Shown: positions 16,935 to 27,797, counted from the first letter of the stretch. The stretch is 64,000 bases of DNA from Prevotella sp. 10(H) (GCF_000711235.1 NZ_JOMI01000003.1:1-64000), one strand, 5' to 3'. Made by a program: numbers and translations. Notes: a model not told the origin generated them from the sequence alone.

Positions 16935-18183
16935 ATTCGAACCGCAGCGATTTTGCAGGATATATTTTAGCAATCAGATAAGAAGGACCGATCATCGCCA
17001 GTACGGAAAGTATAAGCGTTCCTATGTTTATCAGTAATATATGGAGTATATTGATATCGACAGGCATTTCCGATACATAGTATGTCTCTGGATCGAGTTT
17101 AACAAAGCCGAAATTCTTTTGTAAAATGAGAATAGCTAGAGCAATGATATTCCCCCAAACCATCCCCTTTACAATCAGGAATGAAGCTATATACAGGAAA
17201 GTTTTTCGTATGCTGTAATTATGGGCGCCGAGTGTTTTCAGTATTCCTATCATATTAGTGCGTTCAAGTATAATGATTAGCAGTCCTGACACCATCGTAA
17301 AAACTGAGATAGAAAACATGAGGATGATAATGACCACTACATTCATATCCAATAAGTCGAGCCAGCTGAATATCATCGGATTCATTTCCTTTACCGAGCG
17401 GGTAAGGAATGTATTGTCTTTGCGGTCGCGATAAGTCATCATTTCCACAAATACGTTGTCTTTTATACCGTCAAGCTTACCGTAGTCCTTTACAAGCAAT
17501 TCGATGCCGCTCACCTCATCCTCATCCCAATTATTCAGTTTTTTAATAAGGTCGATTTCAGTTACAACAAATAGTTTGTCATAATCCTCGAAATTGGTAC
17601 TGTAAATACCTGATATATAGAATTTACGGAATCTGACATTTTCACTGGAAATGAAATAACACAGGAAGTCGTCTCCCGTTTTCAGGTTAAGCTTATTTGC
17701 AATATTTTTGGAAAGTATAGCCTGATTAGCATGTGTAGTATCTTCCGGATTGATAATATTTCCGTCGACCATATTTTTTTTAAAGAAATCCCAGTCATAG
17801 CCCGTTCCTACACCTTTCAGTACAATGCCCTGAAATGAGCTGTCAGTTTTAATAATTCCGGGTTTGGTAGCGAATGTTTCGACGTGCTTTATTCCTTCCG
17901 TATTTTCTAGTTGGTTTATCAGTTCGGAATTTACACATATAGGAAGTGTTTCGTAAGTGTTATTATTGCTCAGATTAGTAATCTGGATATGTGATCCGAA
18001 GCCCACAACCTTATTTCTGACCTCTGTTTTGAAACCGATGACTATAGACAGGGCGAGTATCATAGAAGCGAGGCCGATTGCCACTCCGGCAATAGCTATC
18101 TTTATAGCAGGAGAAGAGGCACGCTTTTCTCCTTTATCTCCACCGAAATGGATGCGTTTGGCTATGAATAACTCGAAATTCAA
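16933..18183 (-). CDS. ABC transporter permease, LolC/LolE (FtsX-like) family
   Basis: The 416-residue protein has one N-terminal membrane segment (AIAGVAIGLASMILALSIVIG), a periplasmic MacB-PCD-like domain of roughly 230 residues and three C-terminal membrane segments. This is the 4-TM FtsX/LolCE topology. In the Lol system such permeases release lipoproteins from the inner membrane with the ATPase LolD. No ATPase gene is adjacent. It starts 19 bp downstream of ruvB on the same strand and may be cotranscribed with it. Confidence 0.88.
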   Translation of the reverse strand: MNFELFIAKRIHFGGDKGEKRASSPAIKIAIAGVAIGLASMILALSIVIGFKTEVRNKVVGFGSHIQITNLSNNNTYETLPICVNSELINQLENTEGIKHVETFATKPGIIKTDSSFQGIVLKGVGTGYDWDFFKKNMVDGNIINPEDTTHANQAILSKNIANKLNLKTGDDFLCYFISSENVRFRKFYISGIYSTNFEDYDKLFVVTEIDLIKKLNNWDEDEVSGIELLVKDYGKLDGIKDNVFVEMMTYRDRKDNTFLTRSVKEMNPMIFSWLDLLDMNVVVIIILMFSISVFTMVSGLLIIILERTNMIGILKTLGAHNYSIRKTFLYIASFLIVKGMVWGNIIALAILILQKNFGFVKLDPETYYVSEMPVDINILHILLINIGTLILSVLAMIGPSYLIAKIYPAKSLRFE

Positions 18184-18202
18184 ATCAGTTTATTATGTAT
18201 GT

Positions 18203-19225
18203 TTAAAATAAAAATCCCTGTTCACTTTGCCTTTTCCTGCCCAGATGCTTATAAGCCAAATCTGTGGCTTCTCGTCCGCGTGGCGTCCGTTTCATAAAAC
18301 CTTCTTTGATAAGGAAAGGTTCATATACTTCTTCGATAGTGCCGCCATCTTCGCCTAAAGCTGTGGCTATAGTAGAGATTCCTACCGGGCCACCCTTGAA
18401 TTTATCGATAAGGATAAGCAATATTTTATTATCGATCTCGTCCAGTCCGTATTTGTCTATATTCAGTGCTTCGAGCGAATAGGCAGCAATGTCCTTATCT
18501 ATTTTACCCGATCCTTTTACTTGCGCAAAGTCGCGTACACGACGCAACAGCGCATTAGCTATACGCGGTGTTCCCCTGCTTCGCGAAGCAATTTCTACGG
18601 CTGCCTCCCGTGAAGTAGGTACATCTAATATATTGGCCGAACGAAGAATAATATTGGTAAGTGTTTCTATATCGTAATATTCGAGATGCATGTTGATGCC
18701 GAAACGTGCCCTTAATGGGCTGGTCAGCAATCCACTACGGGTAGTAGCACCTATCAGCGTAAACGGATTGAGGTCGATCTGAATTGAACGTGCGCTGGGG
18801 CCTTTATCTATCATAATGTCGATACGATAGTCTTCCATTGCACTATAAAGATACTCTTCGACAACAGGTGACAGACGATGTATTTCATCTATAAATAATA
18901 CATCATTCGGCTCGAGTGAAGTTAATAGTCCGGCTAAGTCACCCGGCTTATCCAATACAGGGCCGGAAGTTATCTTGAAGCCGACACCTAATTCATTGGC
19001 AATAATATTTGATAATGTAGTTTTCCCAAGTCCCGGAGGGCCATGCAGCAGCGTATGGTCCAATGATTCTCCCCGCATTTTAGCAGCCGTAACAAAAACC
19101 TGCAGATTTTCTACCACTTTGCTCTGCCCGCTGAAGCTGTTGAACGTGAGGGGGCGTAAGGCGTTTTCAAATTCCTTTTCGCTGTCGTTGATATTACCCT
19201 TGTGTATGTCGAATGTTTCTTCCAT
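18203..19225 (-). CDS. ruvB: Holliday junction branch migration helicase RuvB
   Basis: The 340-residue AAA+ protein has Walker [10 protein letters not shown] at residues 62-70, Walker B LFIDEIH near 115-120, sensor 1 IGATTRSG and a C-terminal winged-helix domain ending [14 protein letters not shown]. RuvB forms hexameric rings that drive branch migration with RuvA. The gene has its own near-leaderless promoter. Confidence 0.98.
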   Translation of the reverse strand: MEETFDIHKGNINDSEKEFENALRPLTFNSFSGQSKVVENLQVFVTAAKMRGESLDHTLLHGPPGLGKTTLSNIIANELGVGFKITSGPVLDKPGDLAGLLTSLEPNDVLFIDEIHRLSPVVEEYLYSAMEDYRIDIMIDKGPSARSIQIDLNPFTLIGATTRSGLLTSPLRARFGINMHLEYYDIETLTNIILRSANILDVPTSREAAVEIASRSRGTPRIANALLRRVRDFAQVKGSGKIDKDIAAYSLEALNIDKYGLDEIDNKILLILIDKFKGGPVGISTIATALGEDGGTIEEVYEPFLIKEGFMKRTPRGREATDLAYKHLGRKRQSEQGFLF

Positions 19226-19236
19226 AAGTATGGATG

Positions 19237-19267
19237 CAAATTTACATCAATATATTTAATTTACACA
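19237..19267 (-). promoter_or_regulatory. Promoter of ruvB
   Basis: On the minus strand TGTG, a 19-base spacer and TAAATTTG (19237-19244) match the Bacteroidetes promoter. The ATG lies only 11 bases downstream of the box, so the transcript is almost leaderless. Confidence 0.6.
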
Positions 19268-19380
19268 CTTTCAACACTAATTACTGTTGTCGGGTAGGGT
19301 GCTGATAACCATAAAAGAGCCTAAATTTTGGATGTTTAACAAAAAAATAATTCCTTTGTCAATTATTTAAATGATTGAAA

Positions 19381-19950
19381 ATGTTGGATAAAATCAGATA
19401 TTGGGACGAAGAACTATTTTTATTTCTGAATAGCAAGCATATGGACTGGCTCGATCCAATCATGCTTTTTCTAAGTTCGTATACCAATTGGATACTGGCT
19501 TGCCTGCTGATGTCAATATTAATATATTATAAGGCTGAAGTATGGAAAAAGACAGGTGTTTTCTTTTTCCTTTTATCTGTAGGGATGAGTGCTTTACTTA
19601 CCAATATTATAAAGCTGATTATCGAACGTCCTCGCCCTATCCACAATGAATTATGGGAAGGTACTATTCATGCTATCGAGCGGTATAGCCATAGTTTCAG
19701 CTTCTTTTCATCTCATTCGGCTACCACATTTACGATGGCTGTATTTTTTATGCTATTTTTCTGGAAGAAAAAAATTTACGGATATCTTGCACTTTTATGG
19801 GCTGCTGTAGTTGCTTACAGCCGTATTTATGTAGCGAAGCATTATCCGTTCGATGTACTGGTCGGTATATTATTCGGTATCATGATGGGGATACTGGGAT
19901 ATAAAGTTTTCCAGAGTTTCAAGAGAAGGAAAGAACCGTTAAAACCTTAA
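19381..19950 (+). CDS. PAP2-family lipid phosphatase
   Basis: The membrane protein of about 189 residues has the three phosphatase motifs: KLIIERPRP, then SSHSATTF, then SRIYVAKHYPFDVLVG with catalytic histidines. It has five to six membrane segments. Likely substrates are undecaprenyl pyrophosphate or phosphatidylglycerol phosphate-type lipids; a role in lipid A dephosphorylation (LpxE/LpxF-like) is also possible. I start at the ATG at 19381; a TTG two codons upstream is an alternative. Its stop overlaps the convergent dehydrogenase gene by 4 bp. Confidence 0.9.
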   Translation: MLDKIRYWDEELFLFLNSKHMDWLDPIMLFLSSYTNWILACLLMSILIYYKAEVWKKTGVFFFLLSVGMSALLTNIIKLIIERPRPIHNELWEGTIHAIERYSHSFSFFSSHSATTFTMAVFFMLFFWKKKIYGYLALLWAAVVAYSRIYVAKHYPFDVLVGILFGIMMGILGYKVFQSFKRRKEPLKP

Positions 19951-20717
19951 CTTAGCCACTTCCTCACCTTTCTTTTTTCCATAAGGGAATAAGCTTTCAT
20001 CAAGATAGGAAAAGCTCTGCCAATCGGATAAAACATACGAAACAGCAGTGACGGATAAATCGTCTTCTTTCCTTTTTCTATTCCTTTTACAATTTTTCTG
20101 GCTACTGTTCTTGCATCCTGAGTGGGGAAGGGGAGGGGAGTATCATTTTCGCCTGTGGCCTTGTCGAAAAATCCGGTACGGGTGGCTACAGGATAAACTG
20201 CTGTTATTTGCACATTCTTATCTTTTTCGTATCTGTATGTCTGCGTAAAATGGTGTAAAGCAGCTTTTGTAGAGCAATAAAGAGAGTATGCAGGCAGAGA
20301 TGCCAGTCCGGCACCCGAAACAGTAGAGGCGAACGTAATCGACTTGCCCTCACTTACTGAAACGAGTTTTTCTAGTGAATAGATAGGTGAGAAAACATTC
20401 AGATTATATATTTTCTCAATGTGCTGCCAGTCGGGTCTCCCTAATTTTTCCAGATATGCAAATCCGGCATTGGCGATAAAAATATCGATATGTGGCATTA
20501 TTTGCCCTGCATATCCGAAAACTTTATCTATGCCTTCAACAGAACTTATGTCGGCAGAATATGGATAGACAATTCCTTCCTTTTTCGGTATTTCTTCTAT
20601 ATGACGAGCAACAGCTATGATTTTTACATTCCTGTAATCCGAAAGAATTGATAATATCTCTTTCCCGATGCCCGACGAGGCTCCTGTAAGAATAATATTT
20701 TTGCCGTTGATTTCCAT
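19947..20717 (-). CDS. Short-chain dehydrogenase/reductase
   Basis: The 256-residue classical SDR has the NAD(P)-binding GASSGIGKE near residue 12, NAG at about residue 93, the catalytic Ser in ASTVSGAG and YSLYCSTK supplying Tyr and Lys. The C-terminus contains a hydrophobic stretch and a basic end, suggesting loose membrane association. The substrate is unknown. It is last in a minus-strand run leuS, yitT-like, GT39-like, SDR and lies 8 bp after the GT39-like gene. Confidence 0.9.
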   Translation of the reverse strand: MEINGKNIILTGASSGIGKEILSILSDYRNVKIIAVARHIEEIPKKEGIVYPYSADISSVEGIDKVFGYAGQIMPHIDIFIANAGFAYLEKLGRPDWQHIEKIYNLNVFSPIYSLEKLVSVSEGKSITFASTVSGAGLASLPAYSLYCSTKAALHHFTQTYRYEKDKNVQITAVYPVATRTGFFDKATGENDTPLPFPTQDARTVARKIVKGIEKGKKTIYPSLLFRMFYPIGRAFPILMKAYSLMEKRKVRKWLS

Positions 20718-20725
20718 ATCCTTGT

Positions 20726-22306
20726 TTATTTTGTATCGTTACTCCACAGTAAAGTATATAAAGAAACATCTTGTGTATGGAATTTGTTGAAATCAATTCT
20801 ATAATTTCCTAGATCTGAAGTTTTTATTATATACACTTTGCCATGAACGGGAATTATTTCTTCGGGAAGTTCGAGTTCATAACCTGCATAACTTATTGCA
20901 ACTTCAATGCCACCTTTCAATGTTTTCATTTTTTTAGTGGCATCGAATATATGGGGATCGACAGGATCATAAAATAAAGTATGCGCAAAAGCCTGATACA
21001 TACAAATCTTTTCACATCCTTTTTCTTTTGCTGCAGTTATGGCTTCATCCAGATCGACCCGGAATTCCGACGGGTAGGGTGTATCCTTAGCTGTAAAGAA
21101 TGTGATATATTTCCAGCCGAACCCAAAAGACAAACAAGTTATTACTGCAAAAAAAGTATATCTTCGCCAGACCGCTTTGCGCGTACTGATAAAAATGCCT
21201 CTTGCTACAAAATATATAAGCGGGAACCATATCACATTCCAATGATGTACACTGGGATCTACAATGAACATCGTAGGTAATGAGGCAATTAGGCATAATG
21301 CAAAGAGTGCGTCGAAAATATTTCGTTCTCCTTTTCTTTTTATCAGATAAACGATAGCAATTATAATGAAAGGAATACCCAGCAGATTATAAAATTGTCC
21401 GATGAGGTAAAAAGTATTTCTCCTGTAAGTGTCATCTCCTGTAACTAGCAGATGAATTGCATTTAATAATTGATAATATAAACTATTCCAGATACCGCCT
21501 CCATATGGTAATACTGTCGAGTCATGCCGTGCTGAACTCAATGCTGTAATAGTCAGAGGTCCTAGGCTATATTGTTCTCCTCCGGTAAATAGCTGAATGG
21601 CAAATAGTATTAAGGGGAAAAGTAATATTCCCATTGTTGTGAGGCACAAAGCGATACCGGATAGTCTTATCCTTTTCTTTCGGTACAAAAATGTAAAGAT
21701 AAAAATAGTCAGAAATGGCAACATCAGCCAACTTGCCCCGTAACTATAAGCTGCAAGAACCAGAAATATGCTTGCAATTATATATTTAATATTGTTTCTC
21801 TCAGGTGAATTATAACCTAGTACAAAACAGCTTATTGCCATCAGGATAAAATCGGGTGCGAGATTACAGTCCAACGCCCAGCGACTTTTCATTATGTGCC
21901 ACGGGTTTAAGGCAAATATCAGAAAGACTACAAGCAGCCAGTAAGTATTTTTCTGTGTCTTACGGAATGTATAATAGAATAATATCAGCGAGAGGCAGGA
22001 TATAATTGCCATAGGCAGCCGATATACAGAAATTGATAAGCCGAATGCTTTGATAAAAGGGATGCCGAAATAGGCATAGAGGGCACTTTGGCCTGTTCCC
22101 CACGATTTCAGATACACAGGGTAAGAAGCCAAATGCTGATCTACCCCATAATAGGCAAGGCACCATGAGTCATATCCGCTTATTGCCTCATCGACATATA
22201 CTCCCAAAGGAATATTTAGATTTATAAAGCGGAGTATAATGCCCAAAAACAATATTATTGCAGCACAGTAGCTGTAATTTTTATTTTCGCGGGTCTCCAT
22301 AACCAT
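20726..22306 (-). CDS. GT39/ArnT-like membrane glycosyltransferase
   Basis: The 526-residue protein has about eleven membrane segments and an early periplasmic loop GVYVDEAISGYDSW, with the acidic DE pair characteristic of PMT/ArnT GT-C enzymes. These use a polyprenyl-phosphate sugar donor on the periplasmic side to glycosylate lipids or proteins. The C-terminal roughly 120 residues form a soluble domain. It is 8 bp upstream of the dehydrogenase gene. Acceptor and sugar are unknown. Confidence 0.82.
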   Translation of the reverse strand: MVMETRENKNYSYCAAIILFLGIILRFINLNIPLGVYVDEAISGYDSWCLAYYGVDQHLASYPVYLKSWGTGQSALYAYFGIPFIKAFGLSISVYRLPMAIISCLSLILFYYTFRKTQKNTYWLLVVFLIFALNPWHIMKSRWALDCNLAPDFILMAISCFVLGYNSPERNNIKYIIASIFLVLAAYSYGASWLMLPFLTIFIFTFLYRKKRIRLSGIALCLTTMGILLFPLILFAIQLFTGGEQYSLGPLTITALSSARHDSTVLPYGGGIWNSLYYQLLNAIHLLVTGDDTYRRNTFYLIGQFYNLLGIPFIIIAIVYLIKRKGERNIFDALFALCLIASLPTMFIVDPSVHHWNVIWFPLIYFVARGIFISTRKAVWRRYTFFAVITCLSFGFGWKYITFFTAKDTPYPSEFRVDLDEAITAAKEKGCEKICMYQAFAHTLFYDPVDPHIFDATKKMKTLKGGIEVAISYAGYELELPEEIIPVHGKVYIIKTSDLGNYRIDFNKFHTQDVSLYTLLWSNDTK

Positions 22307-22386
22307 TTAACTTATTTCTTTTGAATGTCAAATATAGGAAGATATTATAACGTTTTATTGTATTCCCTACAATTGGCTTATTTAAT

Positions 22387-23280
22387 TCAGGCTTTTATCT
22401 TATCGAAGCCTTCGCCGTATACGCCGCGTACAGTACTTTGCGATATAAACGCCCTTTCGTCGATACTTTTTATCAGCCGGAACATTTCTATAGCTTCCGA
22501 TCTTTTGGCCAGTACAATAATTACTTTCGACGGCTTTTTGGTATACCATCCGGTGGCATCCAAGACAGTACAGCCACGCCTCAGTTCATGGTTTATAGCA
22601 TCTGCTATTATATCATATTTTTCGGAGAAGATAAGTATCTGTATAGACTGGCGGAAACCGTTTATAACGATATCGATACAGTATGTCATCACACCCATTA
22701 CTATCAGGGCATACACAATCTTCTGATAATCATAAAACAAGAAATATGACGAACAAATAATGATAAAGTCGCATAATAGCATTCCGCGGCCGAAAGCAAT
22801 ATTCTTATACTTGTTTATGAGGGCTACAATTATATCGGTACCTCCTGTGCTCCCGTTGGCGCTGAATACCAGCCCGATACCTGTTCCGCAGAGCATACCG
22901 CCTATAACACCGGATAACAGCGGTTCATTTTTAACGATTGGCTCTTTTATATATTCCTGACAAAGAGTGAGTAAAAAAGTAAGGACAATAACCCCGAAGA
23001 TAGTCTTGACCATGAACTTGAAGCCCAATAGCTTCAATGCTACAAGCAACAAAGCGCAGTTAGTAAAGAAATAAGTATATTGAAGCGGAATCTCCGTTGC
23101 ATATTCCACAAGGAGCGCAATCCCGGTCAAACCTCCGGTAACGATGCCCACAGGCTTAATAAAGCCGATAAGCCCCAGCGCATAGAAAGCAAGGCCAAAG
23201 AGTATGGTCACATAATCTTTCCAATAGAATTCTTTCAGATATCTCTTCGGCATAGCTTCAAGTTTTTTCAGGGCGTTCAT
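22387..23280 (-). CDS. YitT-family membrane protein (DUF2179 C-terminal domain)
   Basis: The 297-residue protein has five to six N-terminal membrane segments including PVGIVTGGLTGIALL and FSANGSTGGTDIIVALINKY. A soluble DUF2179 domain follows (RRGCTVLDATGWYTKKPSKVI). YitT-type proteins are widespread with unknown transport or signalling function. It begins 2 bp after leuS on the same strand, so translational coupling with leuS is likely. Confidence 0.9.
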   Translation of the reverse strand: MNALKKLEAMPKRYLKEFYWKDYVTILFGLAFYALGLIGFIKPVGIVTGGLTGIALLVEYATEIPLQYTYFFTNCALLLVALKLLGFKFMVKTIFGVIVLTFLLTLCQEYIKEPIVKNEPLLSGVIGGMLCGTGIGLVFSANGSTGGTDIIVALINKYKNIAFGRGMLLCDFIIICSSYFLFYDYQKIVYALIVMGVMTYCIDIVINGFRQSIQILIFSEKYDIIADAINHELRRGCTVLDATGWYTKKPSKVIIVLAKRSEAIEMFRLIKSIDERAFISQSTVRGVYGEGFDKIKA

Positions 23281-23282
23281 TT

Positions 23283-26084
23283 TTACAGAACAACATTAAT
23301 CATTTTTTTAGGAACAAAGATGATTTTCTTAGGAGTCTTTCCGTCGAGCCATTTCTGAGCCAACTCATGTTTCAGTACGGTTTCTTCTACTTCACTCTGT
23401 ACAGCATCGGCCGGAAATTCTATATCGAAACGTACTTTCCCATTGAATGCTACTCCGTAACGGAACGAGTCCTCTGCCAGATATTCTTCATTGAATGCAG
23501 GCCATTTGGTATCAAAAATGGTAGTTGTATTGCCCAATGCATGCCACAGTTCCTCTGTAACGAAAGGAGCAAAAGGGGCAAGAACAATCAGAAACTCCTG
23601 CAAAATAGCTCTTTTGCTGCACTTGGCTGCTGTTAATTCGTTTACACAAATCATAAACGCAGCCACCGATGTATTAAAAGAAAATGCTTCTATATCTGCT
23701 GAAACTTTCTTTATCAGTTTATGTAAAGATTTCAGCTCTTCTTTTGTCGGTTGTTCATCAGTCACGGCAAAAGTATCGCCTTTATAGAAAAGATTCCACA
23801 TCTTGCGCAGGAAGCGGTTTACACCGTCTATACCGTTCATATCCCAAGGTTTGGATTGTTCCAACGGGCCGAGGAACATTTCATACATACGAAGCGTGTC
23901 TGCCCCGTATTTCTCGGCAACATCGTCAGGGTTTACCACATTGTGGTATCTTTTACCCATTTTTTCGACAGTCCAGCCACAGATGTATTTTCCGTCTTCG
24001 AGGATAAATTCGGCGTCTGCATATTCGGGTCTCCATGACTTGAAGGCTTCTATATCGAGTATGTCATTATTGACAAGCTTTATATCTATATGTATCTCTG
24101 TTGTTTCATACTGGTCTTTCAGATTGACGGATACGAATGTATTCGTGCCATTGATACGGTATACAAGACTGCTACGTCCCTGTATCATACCCTGATTTAT
24201 CAGTTTCTTGAAAGGTTCGTCCTCACATGATATACCTATATCAAAAAGGAATTTATTCCAGAAACGGCTGTAGATAAGATGCCCTGTAGCATGTTCGGTA
24301 CCGCCGATATACAGATCCACATTGCGCCAGTACTCGTCTTTTTCTTTCGAAACCAACTCTTTATCATTGTACGGATCCATATATTGCAGATAATAGGCAG
24401 ATGAACCTGCAAATCCCGGCATCGTATTCAGTTCGAGTGGGAAAATAGTTTTATTATCAATTTTCGATGTGTCCACTACAACTTCGTTTACCATGTCCCA
24501 AGCCCATTTCGTTGCTCGGCCTAATGGCGGCTCTCCTGTTTCGGTAGGCAGGTATTTATCTACTTCCGGCAATTCGAGCGGTAGTTTATCGATAGGCAGC
24601 ATATAAGGAAGGTCACCTTTATAGTAAACAGGGAATGGTTCGCCCCAATAACGCTGGCGCGAAAATATGGCATCGCGCAAGCGGTAATTTACCTTGATGC
24701 GTCCAAGACCTTTTTCTTTTATATATTGACGTGCTTTTTCAATAGCGTCTTTTACTTCCAGTCCATTCAGAAAACCGGAATTCATCATAATACCCTCTTT
24801 TGCGTCGAAACTTTCTTCCGATACATCACAACCTTCTACCAATGGGATGATCGGCAGATTGAAATGTTTAGCAAAAGCGTGGTCGCGACTATCGTGTCCG
24901 GGTACAGCCATAATAGCTCCTGTACCATAGCCGGCAAGCACATAATCTGCTACCCAGATAGGAATTTCCTTACCGTTGAGAGGATTAATAGCATATGCTC
25001 CGGTAAATACTCCGGTGATTTTCTTATCCATCATACGGTCGCGTTCGGTGCGACGTTTTGTAGCTTCTACGTATGCATCTACTTTTGCTTTTTGTTCCGG
25101 TAAAGTTACCTGCGAAACATAGTCGCTTTCGGGAGCAAGTACCATGAATGTTACCCCGAAAATTGTATCGGCACGGGTGGTGAAAATTTCAAAATCGATA
25201 TCCGAATCTTTTACTTTAAACTTCATTTCGGCACCTTCGCTTCTACCTATCCAGTTGCGCTGCGTTTCCTTTATCGATTCGCTCCAGTCTATAGTATCCA
25301 ATCCTTCCAGCAGGCGCTGTGCATAAGCCGAAACGCGCAGGCTCCACTGACGCATCAGACGTTGCTCCACAGGGTATCCGCCACGTTCAGACAAGCCATT
25401 GATGACTTCGTCGTTTGCCAATACAGTACCTAAAGCCTGACACCAGTTTACGCGTGTCTCGCTACGGTAAGCAATACGGTAATTAAGCAGTATTTCCTGT
25501 TTCTTTGTTTCCGGATATGCTTTCCATTCTTCAGCGGTGAATTCAAGTTCTTCGCTGCAAGCAATATTCATGCCTTTGGTGCCTACCTGTTCGAAAGCTT
25601 CGAGCAGTTCGGTTATCGGGTGCGCCTGTTGTTCATCGTAGCAGTAATAGCTGTTGAACATCTGTATGAACGCCCATTGCGTCCATTTATAAAATCTAGG
25701 GTCGCATGTCTGTATTTCGCGGCTCCAGTCGAAAGAGAAGCCGATTTTATCCAGCTGCTCACGGTAGCGGTTTATATTTTCTGCTGTAGTGACGGCCGGA
25801 TGCTGCCCTGTCTGTATGGCATACTGCTCGGCAGGAAGTCCATATGCATCGTATCCCATAGGATGAAGCACATTGAATCCTTTCAGTCTTTTGTAACGGC
25901 TAAAGATATCGGATGCGATGTATCCGAGCGGATGCCCCACGTGCAGCCCTGCTCCTGACGGATAAGGGAACATATCGAGCACATAATATTTAAGTTTATT
26001 GCTGTCTTCTGTTACTTTGTAGGTTTTGTGGTCGATCCAATACTGGTGCCAACGTTTTTCAATCTCTTTAAAGTTGTATTCCAT
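23283..26084 (-). CDS. leuS: Leucyl-tRNA synthetase
   Basis: The 933-residue class I synthetase charges tRNA-Leu. The HIGH motif is HVGH at residues 48-51, inside [17 protein letters not shown]. The CP1 editing domain carries [16 protein letters not shown]. The KMSKS loop reads KMGKR at 708-712, with Gly replacing the third-position Ser, followed by the expected [17 protein letters not shown]. The C-terminal anticodon-binding domain is complete. A TATCTTTG promoter box lies 32 bases upstream of the ATG. Confidence 0.97.
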   Translation of the reverse strand: MEYNFKEIEKRWHQYWIDHKTYKVTEDSNKLKYYVLDMFPYPSGAGLHVGHPLGYIASDIFSRYKRLKGFNVLHPMGYDAYGLPAEQYAIQTGQHPAVTTAENINRYREQLDKIGFSFDWSREIQTCDPRFYKWTQWAFIQMFNSYYCYDEQQAHPITELLEAFEQVGTKGMNIACSEELEFTAEEWKAYPETKKQEILLNYRIAYRSETRVNWCQALGTVLANDEVINGLSERGGYPVEQRLMRQWSLRVSAYAQRLLEGLDTIDWSESIKETQRNWIGRSEGAEMKFKVKDSDIDFEIFTTRADTIFGVTFMVLAPESDYVSQVTLPEQKAKVDAYVEATKRRTERDRMMDKKITGVFTGAYAINPLNGKEIPIWVADYVLAGYGTGAIMAVPGHDSRDHAFAKHFNLPIIPLVEGCDVSEESFDAKEGIMMNSGFLNGLEVKDAIEKARQYIKEKGLGRIKVNYRLRDAIFSRQRYWGEPFPVYYKGDLPYMLPIDKLPLELPEVDKYLPTETGEPPLGRATKWAWDMVNEVVVDTSKIDNKTIFPLELNTMPGFAGSSAYYLQYMDPYNDKELVSKEKDEYWRNVDLYIGGTEHATGHLIYSRFWNKFLFDIGISCEDEPFKKLINQGMIQGRSSLVYRINGTNTFVSVNLKDQYETTEIHIDIKLVNNDILDIEAFKSWRPEYADAEFILEDGKYICGWTVEKMGKRYHNVVNPDDVAEKYGADTLRMYEMFLGPLEQSKPWDMNGIDGVNRFLRKMWNLFYKGDTFAVTDEQPTKEELKSLHKLIKKVSADIEAFSFNTSVAAFMICVNELTAAKCSKRAILQEFLIVLAPFAPFVTEELWHALGNTTTIFDTKWPAFNEEYLAEDSFRYGVAFNGKVRFDIEFPADAVQSEVEETVLKHELAQKWLDGKTPKKIIFVPKKMINVVL

Positions 26085-26115
26085 AACCTGGTTTTAATGT
26101 AATTTTTTACTGGCG

Positions 26116-26123
26116 CAAAGATA
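26116..26123 (-). promoter_or_regulatory. Promoter -7 box of leuS
   Basis: The minus strand reads TATCTTTG, a perfect TAnnTTTG box, about 32 bases before the leuS start. The -33 element is weak. Confidence 0.55.
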
Positions 26124-26213
26124 GTTATTTCTTTAGATTAATACTAACTAATATTTGTGCTTTATTTATAGTAAAAGTGCATTAGGTTAAAGAATTATAT
26201 GGGATAATATCGG

Positions 26214-26449
26214 GATAAAATTTTATCTATAAGGAGGTAGCTGTTAGCCATTGCCTTTTAGCTTTTAGTTCTTTGAAATAGTTTTTAGTTACAAGTTACT
26301 TCGCCCTGCGGGCAGTTACAAGTTACTTAGTAATCATTGAATATTGTTACTTTTGTTACTTTTTGAATTGAAAGCTAACGGCTAAAAGCTATCAGCTAAT
26401 GGCTATAAATCCGTTACTTTTGTTACCTTTTAACTAAATATGGTTAATA
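26214..26449 (+). repeat. Dispersed 236-bp repeat, copy A (inverted relative to copy B)
   Basis: This intergenic block matches the reverse complement of 45598-45828 over its whole length at roughly 90% or better by eye, with one 7-base insertion near 26395-26401. It starts with the 14-base palindrome GATAAAATTTTATC and includes two copies of AGTTACAAGTTACTT around CGCCCTGCGGGC. It also has two copies of GTTACTTTTGTTAC and inverted TAGCTTTTAG/CTAAAAGCTA segments. It encodes no ORF and has no transposase, so it resembles a MITE-like or REP-like element. Confidence 0.85.
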
Positions 26450-26842
26450 GATGTGAAATGTGAATTTTTACTTATATGTGACAAAGAAAATTTGAATAAT
26501 ACGGAAAATGCCACATTATGTAAGGTGTAAATTGCATATTTATATGTATTTTTGTAATGTCAAGTTAGCAATTATTGTATTTATGGTTATGCAATATTTA
26601 AATACTATATAATAGGATCCCCGATTCATCCTTAATATATAAGTGAAAGATATAGATTGTTGATGATAATGTAAATGAAAATCAAAAGAGTAATTGAATG
26701 TTATAAATTCCAAGAAAAGAAATCCTCAAGAAGACATGATTCATAGCCCTGAATAAATAGTTATCAGGTGGGATGTAAATTATACGGCCGGTATTGCCCA
26801 ATATATCGAAGCCGTAAGAAATGATCGAAAGGCTAAATGTCT
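26450..26842. other. Intergenic stretch without recognisable gene
   Basis: This AT-rich region lies between the dispersed repeat and the end of the lipoprotein gene. A TATTTTTG box occurs on the plus strand near 26549-26556, but no ORF, tRNA or clear hairpin follows. I see nothing further. Confidence 0.5.
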
Positions 26843-27661
26843 TTAGTACCGGTTGTCCGAGTCTATTGCGACTTCGACAGCTACTGCCCCTACGACGAGT
26901 GTTGTGCCCAAAGCGACTTGCCAGATTGTATTATTCGCAGGCTTCTCTATATAGAAAAAGTCACCTCTGTCGGCCATGTTACCCGGTAATTGGGATGGCT
27001 TTACAGCATTGGTCTTTATCAGATTCGACATGAAGAAATCCTGCTGGAATACCATCGGTTCATCGGGGTGGGTATATACGGTAAGGTAACTACCGAATTG
27101 TAACGGACTGTTATATTCATTGTAGTCTATCCTGTTAACGATGAAAGCTTCATATTTATTATTACTCATCTGGGCTTTCTTATATAGCTTTTTGTCTATA
27201 TTCTCGAAATTCATCGCCAACCTTAAGGGTATATAGCTTATCATTGTTTTGGGAGGAATGAAACTTACATTTTTCGGAGACTCAACTTGTCCTGCAAAAC
27301 TTCCGTCGGAATAACTATATGTCTGATCGGATGATATACTGTAAATCTCGGCCTGTGAATTTCCTGAAAAGCTAAGTCCATTTTTGGCATATGAGTGAGC
27401 AGTACCGTTGAGTATGAGTGCAGAGCGCTGCCAGTCTACATATAGTGGGATGTCTAATTTATTGAAAACCGTGATCTGTACAGGCGCACTTTCACCTTTG
27501 AAGCAATACGCAATCCAAAGACTATCGGTTTCAAGAAGGAAATCTCCGTTATCCACTTTCTCCATCTGCTTGTCCTTGGATGACAAAGTTGAAAAGAAAT
27601 AGGTAGACGAGCATGAAGAAAGACATAATAAAAATGAAATGAAAGTGATAGCTTGTCTCAT
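26843..27661 (-). CDS. Predicted lipoprotein of unknown function
   Basis: The 272-residue protein begins with a lipoprotein signal peptide (hydrophobic core FISFLLCL, lipobox LSSC at about residues 14-17), so it should be anchored in an envelope membrane. The body is beta-rich with no family I recognise. Features are DSLWIAYCFKG, a segment beginning FNKLDIPLYVDWQRSAL, and a hydrophobic stretch near the C-terminus (VALGTTLVVGAVAVEVAI), which may be a membrane segment. It is transcribed away from the neighbouring hypothetical gene at 27798. Confidence 0.75.
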   Translation of the reverse strand: MRQAITFISFLLCLSSCSSTYFFSTLSSKDKQMEKVDNGDFLLETDSLWIAYCFKGESAPVQITVFNKLDIPLYVDWQRSALILNGTAHSYAKNGLSFSGNSQAEIYSISSDQTYSYSDGSFAGQVESPKNVSFIPPKTMISYIPLRLAMNFENIDKKLYKKAQMSNNKYEAFIVNRIDYNEYNSPLQFGSYLTVYTHPDEPMVFQQDFFMSNLIKTNAVKPSQLPGNMADRGDFFYIEKPANNTIWQVALGTTLVVGAVAVEVAIDSDNRY

Positions 27662-27797
27662 AATATAATCAGGTTTTATTATACAATATAATATTAGACT
27701 AATATAAAGTAAATAAGTAAAATCAAGAAATGTTATAAAATCTTAATAAAGATAGCAAAAAAGACAGTCTGATTATAAAGTTATATTTAAAATAATA

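Noticed and set aside
26214-26449. Insertion sequence
   Set aside because: The element has no transposase ORF and no evident target-site duplication could be seen at both copies.
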